A stretch of DNA of 64,000 bases. Source: Sialis fuliginosa. Taxonomy: Eukaryota; Arthropoda; Insecta; Megaloptera; Sialidae. The notes under the pieces were generated by a model, which did not search any database, had not been told where the DNA came from, and saw nothing but the letters and a program-made list of their open reading frames with translations. A program made the translations under genes and the position numbers. How positions within the stretch are numbered: the stretch's first letter is position 1; every line of letters begins with the position of its first letter. Positions 12,803-25,355 of the stretch are shown here, in pieces. The stretch is from contig OY540822.1 of assembly GCA_961205875.1 (NCBI GenBank), positions 15,564,501 through 15,628,500 of the forward strand, in the 5' to 3' direction.

Positions 12803-15118
12803 ATGGGGGATTCAGGTAAGTAATAATTCACTAAATTAAGTATTCAATAATAAAATGATGTATGTATATAATCTATTCAGACAGTGAAGATAGTGATGAA
12901 GAAGGTGGTTTAGGAAATGTAAATAGGGTTTTAATTAGACCTCCAGGTCATAGCGGCAAAGCTAAGAAAGGCCATCTGTGTTTCGATGCTTCCTTTGAAA
13001 CTGGTAACTTAGGACGAGTAGATTTAATATCAGAGTTTGAATATGATTTATTTATAAGACCAGATACTTGTAGTCCCAAGTTTAGATTATGGTTTAATTT
13101 TACTGTTGACAATTTCAAACATGATCAGGTAATATATATTATAAATACACATGTAGTAATAATTTTGTAAAATACATTACTTTTTAGCGTGTTATTTTCA
13201 ATATAATAAACATAAGTAAAACAAAGAATTTATTCCGTGACTGTATGACTCCACTGGTTAAATCTACTAGCAGACCAAAATGGTAATATGTGTTTTATTA
13301 TCAGTATTGTACGATTCTAATATTGAGTTATTTTATTAAGGCAAAGAATCCCATCACAGAATGTTTGGTATCACCGATCAGGAGTTCATCAATCTCATCA
13401 TATTTTAAGTTTTGCATTTGCATTTGATCATGAAGAAGAAGTCTTCCAATTCGCGATGGCAGCGCCTTACAGCTATTCGCGTTTACAAGCGTATTTATCT
13501 GCCTTAGACCATCGTGCTAGTCCTATGCTACAATCTCAGTTAGAAATTAAACAAATAGCTTCAAGTGTTGTACGTTATGTGAATACAGTATATATCTAGA
13601 TATTAATTTATAGAATGTATTTGTATTTTAGCAAGAACGAAAAATAGAATTAATTACTATAGGAAAGTTCCCTGATTATTCAATGACAAAAGATAAAAAA
13701 CGTGTTATTGTTATTTTGGCTAGAATTCATCCGGGGGAGCCTCCGTCTTCTTTTATTTGTCAAGGTATAACCATAGTTTGAAACATATGCAATGGAGCAC
13801 TGAACATATGTTGTTTCAGGTCTTTTAGATTTGATGACAAGTTCACATCAAATTGCTGAGACTTTAAGGGAACATGTTTTATTTAAAGTGATTCCGATGC
13901 TCAATCCAGATGGAGTATTTTTAGGAAATTATCGTAGTACATTGATGGGTTTTGATTTAAACCGTTCTTGGCATATAGCTTCTCCTTGGGCTCATCCGAG
14001 CTTATGGGCTGTCTTACAAATGTTAAAAGGAATAGAAAATAATGAGGTATTATTTAACATAGAAATCATTTTATCAATTGGCAGTAAAAAAACAACATCT
14101 TTCAGTTTTTTCAATTAGATTTCATCGTAGACTTACATGCACAACCTAATGTTACCGGTGCCTTCATTTACGGCAATTCATATGAAGATATTTATAGGTA
14201 AATAGATTAAGATAAATATATTGTAGAAACCTGTAAGTTATTTAAATTCTTCAGGTATGAAAGACATATTGTATTCCCTAAATTACTTGCTACAAATGCA
14301 GATGATTATACTCCACTGCATACAATGTATAACGCCGATACTGCAAAAGTAGGTACCGCAAGAAGACATCTTTGTACAATTCTAAACGATCGTGTTAATT
14401 GCTATACATTACAAGTATCTCTGTACGGACATCAAACATCACCTTCTGAACCTATTATTCCTTACACAGAAGAATCTTGTATCCTTGGCAATATATGTAT
14501 TAATATAGTAACAATAACTTGTTTTCATTATATTATTTCTTACATAAGCTTATAGATATGTGCCTTGGTCGTAATTTGACAAGAACATTTTTAGATTATT
14601 ATAGATTGATGGGAGTGATTCCTGTAGCAATACCGCGTGAAAATATTCTGACTAGACGGAGACCACATACACACAGAACAAAATCTAGATCTCCGGCAAG
14701 TGCAAGAACAAAACCTCGACCCAAAACGACACAACGTTGCCACGCTAATATAAGCTATATGGATATAATCACTCAAGATTTGGATGATTTAGAATATGAA
14801 TATCAAAGTTATCCAAATAGCTTGTATACAAAACGGTCAAGACATAAGTTTGATGTGGAATTAAGTTCGAATATGAGTCGTAGGGGGACAAAATCTGCGT
14901 TGACCGATGATCTTAAAAGTTCTGTTTCTACGAAACCAGTAGGTGGAGGTGGATTTTCTAGGAAACCGATGTGGCACACTTCGCCATCGTCTCAAGCTTT
15001 CATTTTATCTTTACCGCCAAGTTTAACTATAATCGATTTTAATCAGTTAACAAGAGGTGGACTGGATCAAGCTGTAGGCAAATTGAAGAAGAAAAAGAAA
15101 ATTGAAAAAAGCAATTGA
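12803..15118 (+). CDS. AGBL4: Cytosolic carboxypeptidase, AGBL4/CCP6-like
   Basis: M14-family metallocarboxypeptidase; the family trims glutamates from tubulin and other proteins in the cytosol. Exons: 12803-12815, 12881-13128, 13188-13282, 13341-13569, 13632-13764, 13820-14046, 14106-14197, 14255-14478, 14556-15118. These give 607 residues. The start is favoured because an in-frame TAG precedes it (12794-12796). An acidic N-terminus leads into the CCP N-domain (GRVDLISEFEYDLFIRPDTC, KSTSRPKWQRIP). The zinc ligands are visible as HPGE (His228, Glu231) and DLHA (His326). NPDGV...GNYR and DLNR (Asn287, Arg288) supply substrate-binding residues. The motif that is normally YTLEVS reads YTLQVS here, putting Gln399 at the catalytic glutamate position. 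After about residue 430 there is a basic, low-complexity tail absent from the core family fold. The nearest relative by eye is AGBL4, rather than AGBL5 or AGTPBP1. Confidence 0.9.
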
Positions 15119-15230
15119 TAATACTAGTCTTAAGCTTGTATCATATTATTAAAAGATTTTGAAATTTTATCGATGATTCTTATTTGAAATTTTATAAATT
15201 TAATACAATATTTTGAATATTAAAATTTTA

Positions 15231-15236
15231 AATAAA
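15231..15236 (+). terminator. Polyadenylation signal of the carboxypeptidase gene
   Basis: AATAAA, 113 bp past the stop codon at 15118 and in an AT-rich context. It is the only canonical hexamer close to the stop. Confidence 0.6.
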
Positions 15237-15465
15237 GTTTACTCATATGCATTCTGATATATTATTTTATTAATAAATCCTTTTATTATTAAAAACATAA
15301 CATTGGTGAGAATGCTGCTTAATATTTTGGTATGCATATGACCTTGGTTGGTATGTACGTATTTATTCATTCGGTTCAATTCATATCTATAAGTTATGAA
15401 TGAAAGATAACAGAAACAATAGTTTTATCACTACAGTTTACCCCGTCATCCTGTTTGAACGATAT

Positions 15466-15477
15466 CTGCGCATGCGT
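15466..15477. promoter_or_regulatory. NRF-1/Ewg-type palindromic site upstream of the SAFB-like gene
   Basis: CTGCGCATGCGT matches the palindromic core (GCGCATGCG) recognised by NRF-1 and its insect homologue Erect wing. It lies about 330 bp upstream of the SAFB-like start and 230 bp after the preceding polyadenylation signal, a plausible promoter position. Such GC-rich palindromes are rare in this AT-rich window. Function is inferred. Confidence 0.4.
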
Positions 15478-15498
15478 CGGTCAACCTATTATCTAGTA

Positions 15499-15692
15499 CA
15501 GCGTTTCTCAACCTGTAAATTACAATCAGTTTAAAAATCTTATATTTGTTTCAAGAAGGTCGTAAAATCATCAAACTTTGTGTATTTGATGCATTACAAG
15601 TTAAAAAAAAAACTTATTCAGATGGTAACGAATATTATTATTAAGTAAAAAGTTGTAAAAAAGTCTAGTAATCTAAAAGTTGAGAATCACTG
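15499..15692. repeat. Short hAT-like element with inverted ends
   Basis: It starts CAGCGTTTCTCAACCT and ends AAAGTTGAGAATCACTG, whose inverse is CAGTGATTCTCAACTTT. The two ends match in about 11 of the first 14 bases. Several hAT MITE families begin CAG(T/C)G-TTCTCAA. The flanking 8-mers ATCTAGTA and ACTACTTC do not match, so the insertion is old or its borders are imprecise. It sits between the carboxypeptidase and SAFB-like genes. Confidence 0.45.
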
Positions 15693-15807
15693 ACTACTTC
15701 AACAGCTCCATGAGCTCCATCTTGTTGGCTCTGCTGTTATGTTTGCCCTGTCTGTTGCTCGCGATTGAGTTAATATAATATTGTGTGCTTTATAATATTT
15801 TTTTACA

Positions 15808-18800
15808 ATGTCTAACGAAGGTGAACCGCGGAAATTAACAGATTTGCGTGTGGTTGATTTACGAGCAGAATTAGAAAAGCGTGGCTTAGACAAAACCGGA
15901 GTTAAAGTACAGCTGATAAAAAAATTACAAGAGGTAGGTATTTATTTTAAATGGCGTATGGAATTTTGTATGGATAAAATTTATTTATATTATAAAATTT
16001 ATATTTATGCACTATTTGATAAATTATGTACATGTAGAAATTAATAGCTGTAAAATGATTAAATATATGACGTATACGTCCTTCCAAAATATTAATTTGT
16101 AATTATGTATGGACATATTTTATAATTGCTATAGAACTAATTTAAAAATGTGTTGCCATGTTTCCAATACAAGTGCAAAGATTAAAGATTTATTTATACT
16201 GTTATAAATATTATCTTATTCAGTAAACCTTTTTAGGCTTTAAAAGAAGAAGGCAAAGATCCAGATACATATGAGTTCAATGAAAGGCCGAAACGTTTAT
16301 CTTCAAATACCAGTTAGTAAATAATTTACCTACATATTACATGTAGAGACAAATTGTAAACTTCAATATAAATTTTTTAGATGTTGACAATGAATCTGAT
16401 ATTTCCGAAGAAACAGTGGATAAACAAGGAACTATCACTGATAAAGAAGAAGAAATTGAAGTGGTAAATAATTTTTGTTGCGGTTGTAATTTAGATGATG
16501 TTTTAATAACAAATTATTTTACAGAAAGATAAAGTTTTGACTGATGCAGAGGATTCTATAAACCTGACATTAGAAGAAGATGAAGACCAATTAATAGACG
16601 AGGTAATATTTATTTTGCAGTAACATAAGTAAATGTAATTAATTATATTTTTTAATTACAGGCTGAATCAAATCTAACAGAGGTTCCTAAAGAAGGTATT
16701 TTGTTAGCTTTATTAATTTTTAAATATTATTTAGTTAGTAAGCATCATTAATTTTTAAATGCCTATTGTTAGATAATTTTCCCTTATAGTATAATTATCT
16801 AAAGAAATAAAGTTCCAAGTGCTATTTATTAAAACTATATTAAAGTAAATGTTAGTATTTTGTCATTTGAAAAATTAGAGACATATGAAAAAGTTTTCTG
16901 TGGTTTTTCTCGAAATTATTAAATTTGGAATGGATATTTATCACTTTAGAAGATTTTTGAGACTGAATTTTGATATTGGAGATGAAATGATATGATATTT
17001 ATGGAATTGTAATTATCCTGAAATATTGCAAATGTAAATGGCTTCAATCGGAAATGAATTACAATCATTTTCATACCGCTGTGGAGAAATAAATTTAACA
17101 TACCAGAGTTGCAGTTGGATAGATTATATATTATGTTAAAATTGAAGAAGCAACGTGGAATTAAGTATATACCTTGTTTATGAAACATCGTTTATGGTCT
17201 TTAAGAAGTTACATCAGATTTGTAAACGAAGTAGTATTGTCAAGAAATTTTAAATAAGAAATCAATCTTTATTCAATCTATTTTATATTGAATGAAAGTA
17301 TCAGATTTGAGTGCAATTTATTAGCATAACATACTGTCCATAAATATGCAGTTTATACATATTTATGTGAATTATTGAAAGATTTGTTACCAGTATGTTG
17401 TTGTATGTATTCCTGAAGAATTCTGACTATGTATTTTTATACATAAGCTCAATGAAATATTTAAAACTGAATTTCATCTAATATGATATGTATGAAGAAA
17501 TCGTTTGGAATATTGAATTTGTTAAATGTGATATGCTGAAATTGAAAAAGTACTTCATCTTTGTTGACAAAAATAACATCCATGGTAAAAGAAATTGCGG
17601 TTTGCAGTTGAAACAATCAATTAGAATGGAAAGTGCCTATCCACGTCTCAAAAACAAAAGTAAATTATTGAAAAAAACCACAGTTAAACTTCGGTTCAGT
17701 CTTCGTTCAGAGGTGATATATTTGTGAGCGTTATATCTATGTCTCTAATAATTAGTCGTATCTGTTATTAGATAGTAACTCTCTGATGTCGAGTGAATCA
17801 TCTATCGGTCTGTCGTGCATTTTATAAACATGTTGTGTAAACTCTATTGGTATAGATGTAAGCGACAGGATCTCGTCATCGGAGAAGCCCGTCGAAGAAA
17901 CGGAACCGGACGGAGAAAAGCTGGATGAAGAACCAGCGGTAGAAGAGAATCATTCGGAACGTGTTGATGAAACAGAGCATGCAGACCAAGAGAGTGAACC
18001 AGCCATAGCAGAAGAACCAGCGAAAGAGAAGGTCAATGATGAAGGAGAAGCAGAAGAAGACAAAACTGTCGCCAACTCTGAGAAACATGCTGAAAAGAGT
18101 GAAGAGAAATCTGTGGACGAATCTACAGAAGATAGCGGCCGGGATAAAACGGCCGGATGTGCAGAAACAGCTTCCGCTCCATCATCTGCAGCTTCGGATT
18201 CTGGCATCGCAGCCGACGGGAAGAAGATGAACGAGTCTGATAGGTTGGTTTACTTCCAATATATGTGTACGCCAGTGACCGTTGCTGTGGTGCTCCGATC
18301 AAGATTTACATGTGATGTCATCTATTGAAATTGTTTATTGTTATATTCGTCTCAATTTTTTTTTTTTTTTTAATGCAGTTGACTATATATTTTTTCAAAT
18401 TTTCCGGTTTGTAAGTATGTATGAATATGTTGGATAACTGTTCAAATTTTATGTTATACCCTTTCAGCCTTTTCTTTATAAGAAAATTAATATTTCATAT
18501 TCATGTTGCACTGTTAACAATAATTCTCCTTTAGATAAATCAAAATTCAAATTTTATTTATGGTTGAAAGGATTCAATTCAAAATTATTAATCAAGAAAT
18601 GAATTAAACTTTTAAGAAATTGGAATATTTTTTTCAGGAAATTGAAAATGTGTTGTGGAATGATTATTTTTTTCTGTTTTATAATTAATATTACATTTGA
18701 CTATACTTCAGTATTTTTATTATTTATTCATGAATATTTGTTTTATACAATAATGCAAGTATGTATAAAAAATATATTTTGTATTTATGTTCTTAATTTT

Positions 18801-21800
18801 TGAAATGAATTTTAAGCAGATACATCTTCAGAAACAATACAACAGTTAATAATAATTACATAAAATTCATTTCATTAATTCTGAAAACAAATAAATACAT
18901 CACAATCAGTTTACTAATTTAAATGTATTTTATTTTATAGCACTGTTAATGAAAATGCTACTAAACAGGATAAGGAAGGTAAGTCTCCCCCCTCCCTCTC
19001 CTTTTTTACATGTTAAAAACTATATGTATTGTAATTATAGATAATACTAGTTCAACAGCTGGTCGTAGTTTATGGTTGTCAGGGTTAGCGACACGAACTA
19101 GAGCAACAGATTTGAAGCAACTGTTGAGCAAATATGGAAAAGTGGTCGGTGCTAAAGTTGTTACAAATGCCCGAAGTCCTTCAGCAAGATGTTACGGATA
19201 TGTTGTCATGGCTACTATTACAGATGCTGATAATTGTATTAAGCACTGCCATCGAACAGAACTCCATGGACGGTTTATCTCAGTTGATAAAGTAAGAATT
19301 TAATATCATAATGCATAAATTATTTTACAATAACTTTATTTTTTCTATAGGCACGTTCTGAAAAACATGACGTTATAAACTCTAAACAAGCTCCAAAAGA
19401 TAGAGATATTAAAAGAATTAATGAGAAAGATAAGGAAAAAGACAACGATGATAAGAAATCAAAATCTGATACAGAGAAGTCAAAAGATGATGATTCTCCA
19501 AGACAGAGAGCCAAAACTGATAGTGATAATAAATCAGATAAGTCTAAGAATGATGATAAAATAAAGAAAGATGATCCAAAAGATGCTGCAAAGAAAAGAG
19601 AACGTAGAAAGACACCAGAAAAAGATGTCCCTAAAAAAGTATGGGTTAATTTTTTATCTGTTTGTATTACATCATTAATTATATTGAAATTTTCAGAGAG
19701 CTTCTAGAGAACGGTCACCACACAGAAGTGAAGGTAGCACCAAAACTAGCAGAGATCGTAGTAAGGGAACTGATCGTGATAGAAGCCGTGAAAAACCAAG
19801 AAACAGACTTTCAAACGAGAGAGACAAGGATCGTAAAAATGACGTTCTTTCCTTTAGACATATTCGAGTAAGTTTGTAACTGATCAATTTTTGAGTGTTG
19901 ATTTAATACGATTGAATCTAAAAAATAGGATGAACGGGACAGACAGAGGGAACGCGAACGAGAACGGGCAATGCGGGAAGCTGAACAACGTCGCAGACGT
20001 GAGGAACAGGCCCGTCAACGCGAAATAGAACGTAAACATCGTGAAGAAGCAGCACGTCTGGATAAAGAACGGGAACAGTTGAGAATTGAGCGTGAAAGAC
20101 TACAGCGTGAAAAGGCTGAGCTGCTTCGCCTTGAAAGAAAACGTATAGAACAGGAGAAACTGGAACTGCAGAGGCAACAGCGTAAATTAGAAGAGAGTCG
20201 TCGTGCACCAAAACGGCCATCTGAGGATGTGAGGGATCCATATCCTGATAATAGAAAACGTCCTCCACCTTTAGTACAGTCTGCTGGCAGATATGACACT
20301 TCTATGCTTTCTTCAACGGTTATGTATGAGGTTTCTTCACGGTAGGTTAAAATTTTTATTTTTATTTATTTGAAATAAAATGTGTTTATTTGTTATTTGT
20401 TCTTATCCATTTAGAACTAGTGGACCACCTGAATCTCTGTCTAAAAAACATGATCCTTACAAGAGGGATGAATACAAAGATTTCAAATCCCGCGAGCTAG
20501 AAACACGCGATAGAAATGATGTTCGTCGTGATACGTACAAACCTCGTGAAGATTACAGTAAACTGCGTGATGAGTACAACAAACCCAGAGAAGACGTTCG
20601 TAAAAACCGTGAGGAGGTCCGTTCTCGCGAAACCTACTCGAAACACGACAGATCTGACTTTGCTCCACCCCCACCACAAATATCAGGGACGGGCATTACC
20701 GTAAAGTACTCTGCAACGGAGCCCGCATTCTCTGGATTGACCAGGAATGTCCATGAAGTCATGAGACGTGGGGAACCATTGCCAGCAGTAACACTGACTG
20801 TACGAGGGTATCCAGAGCGAGGTTCTGGCCCTACTGATCACAGGGGGTCTCCACCAAATAGCTCGTATAGATCTTCTAGAGATGAGAGAGACTCTAGACG
20901 TCCTGATCCTGAACACAGAAGCGGTAAAGATATGGTTTCATCACGAGATCATAGATATGTTGAAATGTCATCGTTGAAAGGTTAGTTTTATTATTACATT
21001 TCCTGTTTTCTGCAAGATTTACCATTAATAGTAATGTAACAACATACATTGATTTGTTATAAATATAACTAGAGTGGTAACTCAAATGTTAGAATAATGC
21101 ACAGAAATCTCTTTATCTAGCGAGCTCTGATTGGCTGACGGGGTTGATAACTCTTTTGGTTGAGACAATCTGCGGTGAAACTAGGTGTTAATGTAGTTTA
21201 AAACAGGTATTTAGACATTGCAGTTATCACTCGAGTTGTATTATATCTATGGTTTGTTAAATAATTTTGGTTTGTGGACAACTGATTTGAATAGTGTATT
21301 TTTAATACAGAACGAGAGAATGGTTGGCATCAGAGCTCGTTGAAGACATTTGGTTCAATATCTGGAGCAAACAACAGTGGTGTTGCAATTCGTGATCCTT
21401 GGTTGAAAAACGAAGGGCCTATTAGTAACAACAGCAATGCATGGGTTCCAAGTGGGAGAAGCATGGACACTTCTGGAAGCAGGTATGATCGTTGTAGGAT
21501 GGAACGTCGTTAAGTATAGTTTCTGTGTATTATTCAGAAACGTTTTATTTTTTTAGGTAACGGTTAGTATGGTATATAGATTTCAAATGTAAAATGAAAT
21601 CTGTACGTTATACTAAATGCTGCCATTTTTTAAATTTCTTTCTACTTGTATTATACATTTAATGATATTACAGTGAAATCTTTTAATTAATTGGTATTTA
21701 AAATTGTAATTATAATAATAAGAAAATCTTATTAATTCTTTTTGTAAATTGTTATTTACATAAATACCAAATAAAGTGAATATTTGACTGTGATTGTTAT

Positions 21801-23084
21801 TAAATATAAAGAATTTAAATCCAATATGGAATAATACGTTTTCCGTGATTATTTACAATTATATTATAAATATTTATCATCACATGTTTAATGTTTGATG
21901 TAATTTTATAATCATATTTAAAGATTTTATAGTTGTGATGATTAATTAGTTTACATCCATGTCTTAAAAGGACTCGTGTACCCATAAAGTCTTTATTTTA
22001 TTTTTGTGGTTTAATATTTCTGTACGATATCTAAATGAACTAATATTAATTAGTCGTTACAAACTTATTTGGGGTATTTTTTAAAAATAAAATGGGTTTA
22101 TTTTTGCATAAAGAAGTTATGTAGAGTGTAGAGTTTGTATTGGTAAATATTAAAGTATCTTCTATGATAAAATATTGAAATAAATATAAGATAGTTTTAT
22201 TTACTCTGCATTATGTAATCAAGCTTTATTGTACTTTTCATTCTGTTTTTGCACTGTTTAGTATTATTATTTTGATAATTGTAATAAATATATCAGAAAA
22301 GAATTACATAAATCGTGTATTTAGTTTTTCTATTAGTTTTAGTTTTTAGAATGTATTCTAGAGTCCAATGTTTATTTTTTGGTGAAATATAAAAGTATAT
22401 AAAATAATAAAAACCAATGTGGTAGTAACTAAAATCCAGTATACGCCAGAATATAGCTTTTACTTTATTGTTTACGAAATAAAAGCACAAAGTATTTTTA
22501 TTATTTTGCTGACACAGCATTTTGATTACTACTGTCGTTTTAACGTTTCTTAAATTGATTTTTAACAAGATCACCAAAGAAATCATTGACTTTAGCAATT
22601 TTACACGTGACTAAGTTCCTTTAATCTTAACTTTTTTACATTTAAGAAACGTTATTCCGAAACAATCGTGAACATAAATAGATAGTTTTATTCCAGCAAT
22701 TCTTAACCGATATTTAAACCTAAATAATTTGCCTTAAAAAGGTTACTTTTGTTATAGTTTGAAGCAACAAAAAGACTCTTAAAGGTTAAGAAATGCTGTT
22801 TTTGTTGAATGTACGTCAACTACTTGTACGATTTAAATGTATGCATTGTATTTTTTTTGAAACCTAAATATACAAAATATATACATTGAAAAGTGTTTTT
22901 ATTTATACTATTTTCCCCGTGCAGGTGGCTAGGCAGTCCTACTCCAAGGATGATGTCTGGCATTTCAAATCCGTCAGGAAACAGCGGGAATGGAGGTCTT
23001 GTACCTCCGGGCGTCTCTTCTAGTTCATATTTATCTGAGCAACGCTATTCGTATAAACTTTTAAACAATAGCAGGAAATATTAA
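15808..23084 (+). CDS. Saf-B: SAFB-like scaffold attachment factor (SAP + RRM)
   Basis: Nuclear protein that binds scaffold-attachment DNA and RNA. Exons: 15808-15933, 16237-16312, 16381-16463, 16525-16602, 16662-16695, 17856-18243, 18941-18978, 19041-19291, 19351-19638, 19697-19867, 19929-20341, 20415-20980, 21311-21482, 22925-23084. All are in frame and total 947 residues, a usual size for the family. Exon 1 is the SAP domain ([15 protein letters not shown]). Exons 2-7 are Glu/Asp-rich. Exon 8 is the RRM (about 284-354), with [20 protein letters not shown] and [15 protein letters not shown] almost as in vertebrate SAFB. Lys/Asp- and Arg/Ser-type repeats follow, then a long Arg/Glu coiled coil (about 455-540) and a Gly/Ser-rich tail. 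RRM-linked identity to SAFB is the strongest evidence. The exon 5/6 and 13/14 introns are long. An alternative end by intron retention is noted among the findings. Confidence 0.93.
16696..17855 (+). other. SAFB-like gene intron
   Basis: GT-AG intron (GTATTT...TATAG) of about 1.2 kb. Two short open frames occur (16946-17188 - and 17488-17727 +), but they are AT-rich with no domain and I do not treat them as genes. Confidence 0.75.
18244..18940 (+). other. SAFB-like gene intron
   Basis: GT-AG intron (GTTGGT...TTATAG), very AT-rich, with a T run near 18356-18371. I see nothing else in it. Confidence 0.75.
21483..22924 (+). other. Last intron of the SAFB-like gene / possible alternative 3' end
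   Basis: GT-AG intron (GTATGA...GTGCAG). Reading straight through the donor adds ten residues ([10 protein letters not shown]) before a TAA ending at 21513. AATAAA hexamers follow, for example 21770-21775. The rest is AT-rich without features, apart from a minus-strand open frame of 101 codons (22293-22598) that looks like chance. Confidence 0.55.
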
Positions 23085-25355
23085 GATCAAGTACCAAAAC
23101 AAAAAGGTAATTACTTCAATTCCTTTTAACTTGTTAACATGATCTGAATGTATATTTTTATTTTAATGCGTAACTAGGGTTCCTTCTTTTTAAAGTACGT
23201 TTGTTTTACTGTTTTTTTCACCAACCCTTAGCTCTATTTTTGTGATTCGTAATGAAGAAACAGACAACCAGATAATCTGCTTTAGTATTTAAGTTTACTT
23301 TAAATGTTTTGTAACATTTTCCATGAAATGGATAATATCTGAAAACATTAAAGAAGCAGGAAAACATACTTAGTCTGCTGTCTAATTAGATCTAAAATAA
23401 TACATGTGTAAGAGTGGATAGTTCTAATTTCACTACCATTTGTATCGATGCAGACAATTGGAAACCTCAAACCAAATAGTAACAAAATTCAATGCTCTCT
23501 ATTTATGGTGAAAATTTACTTTTCAATGCATGTCATAAATTGAATTTTATAATGGGATTATAAAGCAAGCAAGAAAGTTAAAATTTGGTTTTAGTTTTCC
23601 ACTATCGGTATGAAATATTGTTAAGCGTTATTTTTGTGATGTGTTTGAAATTGTATTATTTTTTTTCCAGTATTACATTGGTATGTTGTTTCTTTTGAAT
23701 ATGTGTTCTATCAGGTAGATACGATAAATATAATTATTTAATATATAAGCTATAAATTAATTATTTCTGATGATATTAATAAAGTTGCGCTGATCAGAAA
23801 TACATGACTAATATATATATATAACTAGATTTTTATATTTGTGACTACATTATCTTGATATATTATATTTTAAAACTTGGTTAATTAAGTGGTTTTTAAA
23901 AGATATTATTTTTATGAATCTATGTTGTTGTTTTTTTTAATTATTATTGTTATAAATATTGCTGATATACTTTTATAAATATTATTGGAGTAAGTGTGTA
24001 GAATATTACTTTATGATTCTCATTATAAACTTATAAGTTATGAATAATTCCAAATATAAAATGTATTAAATACATGCTGTTTTTTTTTTTTTTTATAATA
24101 TATTAAACATATAATTCTTATCAAGGCTCAAAATTGAAAAAAAAAGTTTATTATAATTTGGTTTATTTTTTAAAATATATGTGATTGTTGATAATTTCTT
24201 TGTAATCTTGGCATCATTTTACATTACATATACCCAATTCTTTTCAGATTTTTTATATTCAGTAATATTCAAAATCTCAAACTATTTAATCTTGTAAAAT
24301 TATAATATATTATTATTATATATTAATATATGCTTATTTGCATATTTGGGTTAGAAGAGGTAAGTAAAAAATGAAGCATCAATTCAAATTAGTGCCATTA
24401 TGAATCTCTTCTTCATCCATTGCATCCATTGACTTTGTCGAATACAAGCTCTTTTAAATCTATGGTATAAAATTACGTCTATGGAATCTGTCGTGTGATT
24501 CTTCGACAAAGTTTATAAATCTTTTAAAATAATTTATCAATTGATTAAACATAATTATTAATATGGATAATATAATAGTAACATTTATATTTTTTTAAGA
24601 TTACATTATGATAGCTGAAAGAGTTTATAAATTTCGTTAATCGTCAAAACATTTTGAGGTTAATTATTATTCAGTGCAAAAACTTATCATAACGTGTAAA
24701 TAATTTTTAATTGACAATGATTATAAAAGTGTGTGGTATAATTTTAATGTTTGATTTTATTCATTATAAATTTATTTATAATAAACTATATTTTAACAAT
24801 AAATTTTTAAATAACAGTACGCTGTTATAGTGTCATTTGCTTGTAACATTTGCAAGTTTTTATATAAAAGTACGTATAGCTAAATAAGTAGTGTTTTATA
24901 TATAATGAGAAACATATTTTTCATTTATAAATAATGGATGTAAATTTTTTATAAAATATATACCTATGTCTTTGTACAATAATAATACCTACACATATAT
25001 TCATGTATTGTAATAAGTTAAGTGACACCTATAATATTTATGAAACTATATTCATATAAATAAATATTAATGTAAATATTTATCATAAGTAAGGATCATT
25101 CAAATGTTGTAATATATTTTTATTAAATTATAATATTAAATGTTTGTATATATCGTAATGGAAGTCTAATATATAAGTAATCATAATATATAAATAAAAA
25201 AAGTGAGATATAAAATTTCATGATGAATATATCTAAAACAACTTCATTTTATTGGAACAACTAAAGAAAAATACATAATGTAATTTAATTTATATAATGT
25301 GTATAAAATATTGTGCAATATTATTGTGATATCTTTTTACTTTCTGTAAAATATA
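23085..25355 (+). other. SAFB-like 3' UTR and intergenic gap before UTX
   Basis: Extremely AT-rich, with several AATAAA hexamers (for example 23778-23783) that could end the SAFB-like transcript. There is a T run at about 24080-24094. No open frame, RNA gene or flanked repeat was recognised. The UTX promoter must lie in its right part, but no core element stands out. Confidence 0.6.

Noticed and set aside
19971-20299. Opposite-strand open frames (for example 20015-20299 -) under the SAFB-like coiled-coil exon
   Set aside because: Shadows of the Arg/Glu-rich exon, which leaves stops rare on the other strand.
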